A DNA stretch of 64,000 nucleotides. It comes from an uncultured Armatimonadota bacterium (GTDB lineage Bacteria > Armatimonadota > Fimbriimonadia > Fimbriimonadales > Fimbriimonadaceae). The notes beneath the pieces are model-generated. The model searched no databases. It worked only from the letters and a program-made list of their open reading frames with translations, and had not been told where the DNA came from. The translations under genes were made by a program, and so were the position numbers. Location of the stretch: assembly GCA_903927025.1 (NCBI GenBank), contig CAIYLG010000008.1:62001-126000 (forward strand). The letters are read 5' to 3'. The stretch's first letter is position 1, and every line of letters begins with the position of its first letter. Of the stretch, positions 7,168-15,590 are shown one piece after another.

Positions 7168-9210
7168 TTACGGAAGCAGATTGATAACGATGCTGGCAGT
7201 CAACCCGCTCACAGCAGTGATCTTGACGTGACGTGTGAACCGCGTCCTTTGTGTCATGACGTAGAAGTTCACGGTCATGGACCCGGTTGGAACCACGACC
7301 TGAGGTGGGGCCGAGGCGTACGACGAGTTGGAAGACAGCGTAATCAACGTGCCGCCATCAGGCGCAGGCGCATTCAATGTTGCCGTAACAAGAACGAGCA
7401 TGCCTCCGATGATGTTGGTCTGTGTCGCTGTAAGACTGGCAACTCCAAGTGGCTGCACCGTAAATGAAGTGGTTTGAGATCCTCCAGCGAACGTTCCGGT
7501 CAAAGTGACCTGTGTCACTGACTGAACCGAACCAGTGGAGATCGAGAAAGTCGCGCTCGTTGCGCCAGAAGGAACTGTGACCGAACTTGGGACAACGACT
7601 GCGCTGTTACTGGAAGTCAGCGTGATGGTTATTCCGCTTTGCGGTGCCGGTCTGATGAGATTGACGGTGCCAGTTGAAGAGTTACCGCCAAGAAGCGCAC
7701 TTGGATTCGCAGTAATCGAGCGAAGATACTGGAAACCCGCCATGTCAAACGCGCAAACCCTCGTTTGGCCGTTGTAGGTTGCAGTTAGAACCGCAGAGAC
7801 ATTCGCCCCAATTGGAGTGGTGGCAATGTTAAAAGTTGCGGTGGAGCTACCAGCCGGAACGGTAACCGTAGCAGGCACAGTTGCGACTAAGCTGCTTGAA
7901 CTCACAGAAACGACGATGCCACCCGCTGGAGCGGTGCCACTTAGAGTGATCGTGCCAGTCGAAGGGTTTCCACCTTCAACGGACCCAGGTACAGCGTCGA
8001 TTGAGTGCAGCTGTGCCGGATAGACCGAAACGATTGCTGCCTCTGAAGTGGATCCTACGGCGGCCGCCACCCAAACCCAACCTCCATTCAAAACAGTGAC
8101 TTGCGTCGCAACTGCGGTTGTATTTACCGGAAAGGTCGCGCTCACTTGACCGGCTGGAACTGTAACGACTGCAGGAACGATCACCGTGCTGCCGTTTGAC
8201 GAAAGCGATACAGAGGTGCTGCTGACCTGAGGTGAGCTCAACGTCACGGTTCCCGTGGCGTTGCTGCCGCCAAAGATTCCTGGGGGAGAAACCGAGACCT
8301 TCAGCCCTAGGCCGCCCAAAGGCATGAGGAAGATCACGCCGACCTGCGTCCCGCCGTCCGCGGCAAAGATGTTAACCGGAGTCACTGAACTCACGATCGA
8401 GGTGGTCACCGCAAAGCTTGCGCTATTGGAACCAAGGGGAATCGTAATACTGGCCGGGACCGTTGCTGCTGCTGGGCCGACTCCTGAAACATTGCTAGTG
8501 CTAAGGCTAACCACTTCGCCGGCTGTAGCCGTGACATAATGGTCCACCTGAACACTAGCGGTCGTTGAGTTCCCTCCAACGACGTAAGTTGAGGTGAGCT
8601 GAACGTTGAAAACACTTGCGACGTAAGCTCCAATGCTCAGGTTTGCCGTGAACGTGTTGCTGCCATCGGCAGCATCAATGGCAACTGTCTGCGATGATGC
8701 ACTCGGATCCGTCCAAACTGGGAATGAGGCTGAACTCGCTCCAACCGGAACGGTGATCCTTGGCGGTACTGCCGCAAATCTGCTATTCGATCCAAGCGTT
8801 ACCGCATAGCCACCAGCTGTGGCGGGAGCAGACAAGGCTACTGTGCCAACAAGACTAGAGCCACCCATAATCGATCCAGTGCTCAAGGTCAGTCCACTTA
8901 GTGATGGAGTAACCAATGGCAAACCAGAACCCTTTGAATGACCGTATCCAACGAGCCCAAACGCGGAGTTTGGTTGGGCAGCACCCATGGTGGACACTGA
9001 ACCTTTGATGAGGGAGGTAGTGCTAATCGCACTATTCGAGCCTCTTTGAACATCGGGGGGATCCAGAAATTTCGGAGGTCCAGAGGAAAAGTGAGCGCTG
9101 CGTATGCTTTCTTCCGCAGAGGGTGGTTGAACGGTAAATTGGCCCGCCAAAGCTAGCGAACTTACTGTGATTCCAACGAAAATCAAGCAGTTAGAAAAGT
9201 GAATCTTCAT
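7168..9210 (-). CDS. Secreted protein with six tandem beta-sandwich repeats
   Basis: 680 aa from the ATG that gives the signal peptide MKIHFSNCLIFVGITVSSLALA; the start is preceded by AAGGAAACTCC, a plausible ribosome-binding site. The longer track start adds 46 non-homologous residues. After a roughly 90-residue unique stretch, six repeats of about 85-95 aa follow. Each opens with a GG-x-S-x-GTV-like turn, contains VSLSSNS-like strands and closes with VPAGSSTATF-like strands, typical of Ig/cadherin-like surface domains. There is no sortase, PEP-CTERM or porin-type C-terminal sorting signal that I can see. The repeats match, in order, those of the next gene upstream. Possible cell-surface or matrix protein; ligand unknown. 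Confidence 0.8.
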   Translation of the reverse strand: MKIHFSNCLIFVGITVSSLALAGQFTVQPPSAEESIRSAHFSSGPPKFLDPPDVQRGSNSAISTTSLIKGSVSTMGAAQPNSAFGLVGYGHSKGSGLPLVTPSLSGLTLSTGSIMGGSSLVGTVALSAPATAGGYAVTLGSNSRFAAVPPRITVPVGASSASFPVWTDPSASSQTVAIDAADGSNTFTANLSIGAYVASVFNVQLTSTYVVGGNSTTASVQVDHYVTATAGEVVSLSTSNVSGVGPAAATVPASITIPLGSNSASFAVTTSIVSSVTPVNIFAADGGTQVGVIFLMPLGGLGLKVSVSPPGIFGGSNATGTVTLSSPQVSSTSVSLSSNGSTVIVPAVVTVPAGQVSATFPVNTTAVATQVTVLNGGWVWVAAAVGSTSEAAIVSVYPAQLHSIDAVPGSVEGGNPSTGTITLSGTAPAGGIVVSVSSSSLVATVPATVTVPAGSSTATFNIATTPIGANVSAVLTATYNGQTRVCAFDMAGFQYLRSITANPSALLGGNSSTGTVNLIRPAPQSGITITLTSSNSAVVVPSSVTVPSGATSATFSISTGSVQSVTQVTLTGTFAGGSQTTSFTVQPLGVASLTATQTNIIGGMLVLVTATLNAPAPDGGTLITLSSNSSYASAPPQVVVPTGSMTVNFYVMTQRTRFTRHVKITAVSGLTASIVINLLP

Positions 9211-9484
9211 GGAGTTTCCTTGCCGCATCATCGGCGTGACTCTTATCTCAACTCGTGAGATCGACCTTCTAGGCTTCCAACATGGCCACACCGGGATGAT
9301 GTGGTCGTTCGGGATGCCCCAATGGCAGGTACACCGACTAGGGGGCAAATCATGCCCAACCGTCAGATATGCACAGTGGAAAGGTCGCGAGATGGGACCA
9401 TGGCCCGATTGCTAATGTTCCGAGTAAAGGCTGAAACTCGTCTTCAGAACGGTCAACCGGAATGAAGGGCGGCAACAAAACACT

Positions 9485-9516
9485 AAAAAGTCGTCGCCCA
9501 GAAGATGGGCGACGAC
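9485..9516 (-). terminator. Intrinsic terminator after the GloVer-repeat gene
   Basis: On the minus strand a perfect 11-bp stem GTCGTCGCCCA / TGGGCGACGAC with a 5-nt loop is followed by TTTTT, 23 nt after the stop codon of the 1053-aa protein. This separates it from the paralogous gene downstream. Confidence 0.9.
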
Positions 9517-9539
9517 AATCTCTCTTTAGTACAGATCGC

Positions 9540-12500
9540 TTAAGGCAACAGCTTCAATGTGAAATGAATCGTTTGCACAAGGACACCGGTAATGGTCACC
9601 GATTTCGCAGCCCTCACAGAATTCGTCGTCACCGTAAACCTTGCGCTGCTCGCTCCCTCTGGAATCAGAACAGTGCTCGGGACTGTCGCGAACGAGGTGT
9701 TTGAAGACGAAAGCGGCACCAAGATGCCACCCACGGGCGCCGGCTGATTGAGTGTCGCGGTCACTGTTACAAGCTGCCCGCCTACCACCGAGGTGGTCCC
9801 ACTCAACCCAATCAGACTAGGTGACGAAATGATGAATGCGCACGATTTGGAAACCGCTCCGAGACTGGCAGTCAAGGTTGCATGCACGGCAGAGCTCACC
9901 GGCGCTGTCGTAATCCCAAAGGTAGCTGTCACAGAACCGGCCGGAATCAGTACCGTGGACGGAACCATCGCACTCACACTGTTTGAGCTCAGGTTCACCG
10001 TGACGCCGCCCGACGGCGCAGGTCCCGTCAGTCCTACGGTTCCTGTTGATGTCGAACCACCAACCACCGTGCCAGGATTTGCCACGATCGAGTGAAGCAA
10101 TACCGACACGCCGATATTGAAGCTGCACGTCTTGGTTACGGTGCTATAGATTGCAGAAAGGGTCGCGGTTACGGCGGATGACGTCGTGGCTGTAGAAATG
10201 CTAAAAGTGGCAGTCGAACTTCCTGCAGGAATCGTAACCGTTGCCGGAAGCGTCACCAGTCCGCTATTCGAACTGAGCGAAACCGAAATTCCACCAGCAG
10301 GAGCGGTACCGCTGATGCCGACAGTCCCAGTAGCTGATCCTCCACCCGTTACTGACCCCGGTGAAGCTGAGATAAAGTGAAGTTGCGCGGGATAAATCGA
10401 AATCGGTATTGCCTGAGAGCTCGCGCCCGTAGAGGCTGCGATCCAAATCCAACCGCCATTTAACACCGAAGTCGAACCAGAAATGGCTGATGTGCTCACT
10501 GGGAACGTCGTGCTAGTTTGCCCTGCCGGGACCGTCACACTTGCCGGTACCGTCACTCCGCTGTTGTTTGAGGACAGCGAAACAATCGTGTCCACAGTCT
10601 GCGCAGTGTTCAGTCTCACGGTTCCAGCAGCACTGTTGCCACCAAAGATTCCCTGAGGCGCCACGGTAAGCCCAAGACCCAGGCCGCCAGACGGCATCAC
10701 CATCAGTAGTCCTTCTTGCGTGGCCCCGTCCGTTGCCAAGATATTTACACCTGTAACTGAGCTCACGCTTGAGGTCGTCACCGTAAAGGAGGCACTGTTG
10801 GCACCAAATGGGATGGTTATCGAAGAAGGGACAGAGGCCGCTGCCGGCGTGCTGCCATCGGCATTGCTTGCGCTGAGGGCGACTACTTCCCCTCCGGCGG
10901 AGGTTACGTAATGATCGACCTGTATCGACCCCGTCACGGTTCCGCCACCGACTACAAACGTAGATGGGAACTGGACAACAAATACGCTTGGGGTGTACGC
11001 AGTGAGCGTAAGATTTGACATAAAAGTGGTGATAGAGTCAGAAGCACTCAAAGTTATGGCTTGAGTCGACGAGCATGGGTCGGTCCAGACTGGGAACGAT
11101 GCCGTCGTGGCACCTGCAGGAACCGTAATGCCGGGCGGCACTACCGCGAATCGGCTGTTTGAAGCCAGGCTGATTGAATACCCTCCCGGACGCGCAGGCG
11201 AGGTCAGGCTAACCGTGCCAATTAGGCTCCCTCCGCCCATTGCGGAATTTGTGCTGAGGGTGATCCCAGCGAGTGCAGGGGGAGCGGGCACCTGAATCCA
11301 AATCGTTCCGTCGCTAACGGATCCGCCGCTTGCCGCAACCCCATAAAGCGCTCCGCTTGCATCCAGAGCGATATTGCCGCCAGCCCCACTCCCATCTGCA
11401 TTTCCAGAGAAGCTATACAGAACCGAGTAGCTGCCCCCGGCACTGTATTCCCAAAGTGTGCCGTTGGCACCAGTACCACCTGCCGACGTTGTACCAAAGA
11501 GGTTTCCGCTTGGATCAACAGCGACGGACCCGACTGAATAGTTGCCGTCGGTGTCTGGTGCAAAGCTGTAGAGCGCGTTGAACGCCCCAGCCGCCGTTTT
11601 CTGCCAAATGGTCCCACTGCTGTTTGCACCTCCAACAGATGTGGTCCCAAATACATTGCCACTGGCATCGATCGAAATCCCGCCATAAGGCGTTGAACCA
11701 TCCGTTCCACCACTGAAAGAATAGAGATTGGTAAAGCCGCCGGTAGTGAGCTTCCAAACCGTTCCACAGTCGGAATCGCCACCCGCGGAGGCTGTTCCAT
11801 ACAGGTTTCCAGAAACGTCGACCGCCACGCCTCCATACGGAAAGCCGCCGTCAGATCCGTCCGTGAACGAGTAGAGGGTGGAGAACGTTCCCCCCGTCGT
11901 CACCTGCCAAACGGTACCGCTATTGCCAGATCCACCCGAATACGTGGTTCCGTATAGGTTCCCACTCGAGTCAAGCGCAACGCCGCCGTACGGATTTCCA
12001 CCGTCTGCATTGCCGCTGAAGCCGTATAGCAAGTTGAAGGCACCAAGGGTGGTTACCTGCCAAATCGTCCCTCCGCCACCCGTACCGCCTGAGTTTGTCG
12101 TTCCGTACAGGTTCCCCAATCCGTCAAGCGCAATACCTCCCGTCGGGTTGCCACCGTCGTCATTTCCCGTAAAGCTGTACAAAACACTGAACGACCCGCT
12201 TGCGCTCAGTTCCCAAATAGCTCCATAGCCGTATGTTCCACCCTGGTTGGCCGTTCCATAGATATTGCCGCTACCGTCAATTGCAACTCCACCCACCGGT
12301 AGATTCCCATCGACATCGCCAGTGAAAGAAAAGGGACTGTAGAATCCTGCGCTGCCAACCACCGTTAACCCAGCAGTTTGTGATCCCATTGAGGCGCTCA
12401 CTGCCGTAACCGAGGAGGGAGTCGCGAACGACACCGTGGACGTTGTCAATGTGAAGGAAGCCGTTTTGGAATAAGGGGCCACCATCACGGTGGCAGGAAT

Positions 12501-12701
12501 TGAGAGGCCAGTTCCGGTTGCAGACAGTGAATAAGAGTCTCCAGTTCCACCCGAAGCGGAGGATTCCAAAATGGTGCCGGTCACCGAGGTTCCGCCGACA
12601 ACTTGCGTGGTGTTCAGCGTGAGGCTAAAAGAATTCGCACTTGCTGGCGAAGCCAAGAAGAGCCCAAATAGGGCACAAAAAGTAAGTAAGCAAAGCTTCA
12701 T
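9540..12701 (-). CDS. Secreted GloVer-repeat protein with tandem beta-sandwich repeats
   Basis: 1053 aa with signal peptide MKLCLLTFCALFGLFLASPASA. One beta-sandwich repeat (about 25-115) comes first. Seven repeats of about 48 aa follow (about 120-465), of the kind YSFSGNADGGNPYGGVALD...GNLYGTT, the TIGR03803 GloVer (Gloeobacter/Verrucomicrobia) signature; seven copies suggests a seven-bladed propeller. Six more beta-sandwich repeats then run to the C-terminus. The last six correspond one-to-one with the six repeats of the neighbouring 680-aa protein, down to deviant features such as VDHYVT in the second and GGWIWIA between the third and fourth. A ribosome-binding site AGGGAAA precedes the ATG. 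Role unknown; probably extracellular. Confidence 0.85.
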   Translation of the reverse strand: MKLCLLTFCALFGLFLASPASANSFSLTLNTTQVVGGTSVTGTILESSASGGTGDSYSLSATGTGLSIPATVMVAPYSKTASFTLTTSTVSFATPSSVTAVSASMGSQTAGLTVVGSAGFYSPFSFTGDVDGNLPVGGVAIDGSGNIYGTANQGGTYGYGAIWELSASGSFSVLYSFTGNDDGGNPTGGIALDGLGNLYGTTNSGGTGGGGTIWQVTTLGAFNLLYGFSGNADGGNPYGGVALDSSGNLYGTTYSGGSGNSGTVWQVTTGGTFSTLYSFTDGSDGGFPYGGVAVDVSGNLYGTASAGGDSDCGTVWKLTTGGFTNLYSFSGGTDGSTPYGGISIDASGNVFGTTSVGGANSSGTIWQKTAAGAFNALYSFAPDTDGNYSVGSVAVDPSGNLFGTTSAGGTGANGTLWEYSAGGSYSVLYSFSGNADGSGAGGNIALDASGALYGVAASGGSVSDGTIWIQVPAPPALAGITLSTNSAMGGGSLIGTVSLTSPARPGGYSISLASNSRFAVVPPGITVPAGATTASFPVWTDPCSSTQAITLSASDSITTFMSNLTLTAYTPSVFVVQFPSTFVVGGGTVTGSIQVDHYVTSAGGEVVALSASNADGSTPAAASVPSSITIPFGANSASFTVTTSSVSSVTGVNILATDGATQEGLLMVMPSGGLGLGLTVAPQGIFGGNSAAGTVRLNTAQTVDTIVSLSSNNSGVTVPASVTVPAGQTSTTFPVSTSAISGSTSVLNGGWIWIAASTGASSQAIPISIYPAQLHFISASPGSVTGGGSATGTVGISGTAPAGGISVSLSSNSGLVTLPATVTIPAGSSTATFSISTATTSSAVTATLSAIYSTVTKTCSFNIGVSVLLHSIVANPGTVVGGSTSTGTVGLTGPAPSGGVTVNLSSNSVSAMVPSTVLIPAGSVTATFGITTAPVSSAVHATLTASLGAVSKSCAFIISSPSLIGLSGTTSVVGGQLVTVTATLNQPAPVGGILVPLSSSNTSFATVPSTVLIPEGASSARFTVTTNSVRAAKSVTITGVLVQTIHFTLKLLP

Positions 12702-12753
12702 TGCGTTTCCCTGTCGCAGACGCCGCGCAACTCACGGACGTAACTTGCTAATG

Positions 12754-12782
12754 ATCATAACGTGATCGCCTCAGGAGGTCAT
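12754..12782 (-). promoter_or_regulatory. Possible sigma70-type promoter for the GloVer-repeat gene
   Basis: On the minus strand ATGACC (4 of 6 to the -35 consensus) and TATGAT (5 of 6 to the -10) are separated by 17 bp, with the start codon about 50 nt downstream. Sequence match only. Confidence 0.35.
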
Positions 12783-12886
12783 ATCAAAATTCAAATGCCA
12801 GCAAGACTTACAGCCATTTAAGCCTAATGGTCCTGGCACTTATTCAAATTCTCATCGGGAACTGCACGAGAATTCTCGACCCTATT

Positions 12887-12928
12887 AAAAAGCTGGGCCC
12901 GCTCTAACGGGGGTAGTTAGGAGCGGGC
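12887..12928 (-). terminator. Intrinsic terminator after the 230-aa secreted-protein gene
   Basis: On the minus strand GCCCGCTC and GAGCGGGC form an 8-bp stem around a 16-nt loop, followed by CCAGC and TTTTT, about 100 nt past the stop. The rest of the 12702-13025 gap holds only this and the promoter-like elements of the gene downstream. Confidence 0.7.
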
Positions 12929-13025
12929 TTGGAGGGTTATTGAGGATTGGACTTGCGTCATCTAATCTAACGCGCGAGGTCCCAAACCGGTTCCATCGAA
13001 ATCGAAAGATTCCCTTTGATTCCTC

Positions 13026-13718
13026 TTACTGAATCAAGATTTGAGACAGCTCGCCAGAAATGGAACCGGCTCCAGACATCGGCACATTAATCCACTTCGC
13101 GTTAAGCTTCACCGTACTGCCGTCTTCTTTAGAAAGCCAAACCGTGCCCTCTGTCGAGCCGCCTGCGGCATCGGCCTCCTTGATCGTGAACTTCACCCTC
13201 CACGACGGGATCGAGCCGATTTTCTCGTCGCCAAGCAGAGAGTAGGTCGCTTTAGCGGCAACCGCGCCAGTAGCCTTATCTTCCTTAAACTCGTATTCCC
13301 ATTTGTCACCAGTCTGCACGGGCTTTTCCGGCATCACGAATACACTGAGGTTTGCAGCTCGCATCAGGCTGTCATCCGTATGATCGCCGTCAATTTTGAT
13401 GACGACCCCTCGAGGAGAATACGTCGTTGTTGTTGCTGGTGGGGCCGAATCTGCGGGAGCAGCGGTCCCATTGATCTTCATCTCTGAGACTTCCTCCTTC
13501 ACTTGGAAAGCACCTGAATCCTCAACTTTAATGATCTGCCGAGCGGCAATCGCCGAGAAATCAAGCTCCATCCCCTTGAAGTTCAACTTGGCGGTCTGCT
13601 TGTATTTTTTGAATTCACTCAGCTTGGGCACGAGCTTTAGCGTGAATGTGTCCAAAGCGCCGTGAACACCAGCAACAAGGGAGAGGGCACAAAGAAAAAT
13701 CGGAAGCTTAGATCTCAT
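13026..13718 (-). CDS. Secreted hypothetical protein
   Basis: 230 aa with signal peptide MRSKLPIFLCALSLVAGVHG. The mature part alternates beta-strand-like segments (AKLNFKGMELDFSAIAARQII, QTGDKWEYEFKEDKA, WRVKFTIKEADAAGGSTEGTVWLS) in the manner of small lipocalin-like or DUF6263-like periplasmic domains. The family link is a guess from pattern only. It follows the ABC exporter with a 58-bp gap on the opposite side of its start, and has its own terminator. Confidence 0.65.
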   Translation of the reverse strand: MRSKLPIFLCALSLVAGVHGALDTFTLKLVPKLSEFKKYKQTAKLNFKGMELDFSAIAARQIIKVEDSGAFQVKEEVSEMKINGTAAPADSAPPATTTTYSPRGVVIKIDGDHTDDSLMRAANLSVFVMPEKPVQTGDKWEYEFKEDKATGAVAAKATYSLLGDEKIGSIPSWRVKFTIKEADAAGGSTEGTVWLSKEDGSTVKLNAKWINVPMSGAGSISGELSQILIQ

Positions 13719-13776
13719 GGTTCGGTTTTCGATACTGTCCGAATCTTACGTCATCACCACGATCAATTGACGCGAA

Positions 13777-15492
13777 TCAATCTCCATACTGAGCCCGGTG
13801 CAGTCTCATATACGGTCCGCCTGCCGCGACCAAATCCTTGTGACGTCCCTGCTCGGCAATCCCAGATTCATCGACCACGATGATTCGGTCGGCGTTCTGA
13901 ATCGTGGCCAAACGGTGCGCTATCACTAAAGTAGTTCTCCCAACCGATAGTTCCCCAAGTGACTCCTGAATAGCTCGTTCTGTCTCCGTATCAAGGGCAG
14001 AGGTCGCCTCGTCTAGGATCAGGATTGGAGGATTCTTCAGGAAGATCCTCGCAATTGCCATCCTCTGCTTTTGCCCTCCTGAGAGCTTCACCCCACGTTC
14101 GCCAACAACTGTCTCCAGACCCTCAGGGAGAGACTCGACAAAGGGTTCGAGCCGCGCCCTCCGCGCCGCCTCCAAAATCTCGACCTCGCTAGCCCCAAGT
14201 CTTCCGTAGGCAATATTCTCGCGAATGGTCCCACCAAAGAGAAACACATCTTGCTGGACGATACCGATCTGACGCCGAAGACTTTCTATCTTCAAGTCTC
14301 GAATATCGATATCATCAATCGTAATCTTTCCACCCAAAACGTCATAAAAGCGAGGAAGGAGCGAGCAGATAGTTGTCTTTCCTGCCCCGCTAGGTCCAAC
14401 AAACGCGACGGTCTCACCAGCTTGGATAGACAGACTTACTTTGTTCAAAACCAGTCGATCGGGCGAATAGCCGAAACAGACGCTGTCGTACTGAATCGAA
14501 CCCTTCAGCGTGGCTATATCCACCGCATCCGGGCTGTCGGCGATGTCAGGTTCCGTGTCCAGAAGCTCGATGTAGCGCCGAAAACCGGCAATCCCCTTCG
14601 GATAGGTCTCCAGTACAGCGTTGATCTTTTCAACCGGTCGAAAGAAGACGTTGACCAACAGAAGAAAGCCTGTAAATCCGCCAATCGTGAGTTGCTTGTG
14701 CACCACAAAATAGGCGCCTACGATCATAACGAAGAGCTGGACGATCCGCATCGTCATATAGCTCAGGGACATGCTACGAGACATGAGGCGATACGCGTCC
14801 AGCTTGGTTTCGCGATACCTGTTGTTGTCCAAGGCAAAGAGCGCTCTCTCATGATCTTCATTGGCGAATGCCTTGACAACCCGAATGCCGCCAACATTCT
14901 CTTCGATTCGAGCGTTGAAGTCTCCAACTCGCCCAAAGAGCGATCGCCACGTGCGGGTCATTGCGCTGCCGTAGCGCGTCGAAATGAAAGTCATCGGCGG
15001 AACAACAAGTCCGGTAATCAGAGCCAGCTTTGAATTCAGCGTAAACATCAGGGCAAACGAGCCCAGAAAGGTCATAACGGCAACTAAAGCATCTTCGGGA
15101 CCGTGGTGAGCCACCTCACCCACATCCTCCAAATCCTTCGTAACACGCCCGACAAGATGTCCCGTTTTCTGGTTGTCGAAGAAACTGAACGAAAGCTTTT
15201 GGAGATGGTCGAAAATCTTTCGCCGCATCTCGGTTTCGATGGCAATCCCCAAGACGTGGCCCCAATAGTTCATGAAGTACTGCAAGCAGGTGTTGACGAG
15301 GTACACGCCAAGCAGAACTGCACATCCACCCAAGATCAGCCCCCAATTTTGTTGAGGAAGCATCTGATCGATAAACGCGTGGACGGCGAGGGGGAACGCA
15401 AGCTCAAGGCACCCAGAGACCACGGCACAGAAAATGTCCATGCCGAACAGCCTCGTGTGAGGTTTGTAATATTGAAAGAACCTGCGAATCAT
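13777..15492 (-). CDS. ABC exporter, fused permease and ATPase (MsbA/LmrA type)
   Basis: 571 aa. An N-terminal six-helix exporter domain (about 1-310, containing the coupling-loop pattern SFFDNQKTGHLVGRVTKD) is followed by an ATPase domain. Walker A GPSGAGKTT is at about 366-374, the signature LSGGQKQRMAIAR and Walker B ILILDEATSALD come about 110-135 residues later, and the H-loop is in LVIAHRLAT. I start at the ATG giving MIRRFFQYYKP. Half-transporters of this type work as homodimers and move lipids, drugs or peptides; the substrate is not evident from neighbours. Confidence 0.92.
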   Translation of the reverse strand: MIRRFFQYYKPHTRLFGMDIFCAVVSGCLELAFPLAVHAFIDQMLPQQNWGLILGGCAVLLGVYLVNTCLQYFMNYWGHVLGIAIETEMRRKIFDHLQKLSFSFFDNQKTGHLVGRVTKDLEDVGEVAHHGPEDALVAVMTFLGSFALMFTLNSKLALITGLVVPPMTFISTRYGSAMTRTWRSLFGRVGDFNARIEENVGGIRVVKAFANEDHERALFALDNNRYRETKLDAYRLMSRSMSLSYMTMRIVQLFVMIVGAYFVVHKQLTIGGFTGFLLLVNVFFRPVEKINAVLETYPKGIAGFRRYIELLDTEPDIADSPDAVDIATLKGSIQYDSVCFGYSPDRLVLNKVSLSIQAGETVAFVGPSGAGKTTICSLLPRFYDVLGGKITIDDIDIRDLKIESLRRQIGIVQQDVFLFGGTIRENIAYGRLGASEVEILEAARRARLEPFVESLPEGLETVVGERGVKLSGGQKQRMAIARIFLKNPPILILDEATSALDTETERAIQESLGELSVGRTTLVIAHRLATIQNADRIIVVDESGIAEQGRHKDLVAAGGPYMRLHRAQYGD

Positions 15493-15539
15493 AAATACGA
15501 ATCTCAGCCACTTGCTACGCGAGCAGGGGCACAAACGTT

Positions 15540-15573
15540 GGTGGGTTCAGCCGCAACTGCGGCTGAACCCACC
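15540..15573. repeat. Perfect 14-bp inverted repeat between thrS and the ABC exporter
   Basis: GGTGGGTTCAGCCG and its exact complement flank a 6-nt loop, in the 98-bp gap just after the thrS stop. It could form a terminator-like hairpin on either strand, but only a TTATAG-type tail follows, so function as an intrinsic terminator is uncertain. Confidence 0.6.
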
Positions 15574-15590
15574 TTATAGAGCAACAACCG

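Noticed and set aside
9211-9484. Gap between the two repeat-protein genes
   Set aside because: I looked for a promoter or c-di-GMP riboswitch for the 680-aa gene; a small GGGCA/TGCCC hairpin is present but no convincing regulatory element.
12702-13025. Possible riboswitch or small RNA in the gap before the GloVer gene
   Set aside because: Only a promoter-like pair and a terminator could be supported; no GEMM or other known riboswitch core was recognised.
14251-15033. 260-aa plus-strand ORF opposite the ABC exporter
   Set aside because: Antisense to a clearly homologous ABC transporter; no domain, shadow composition.
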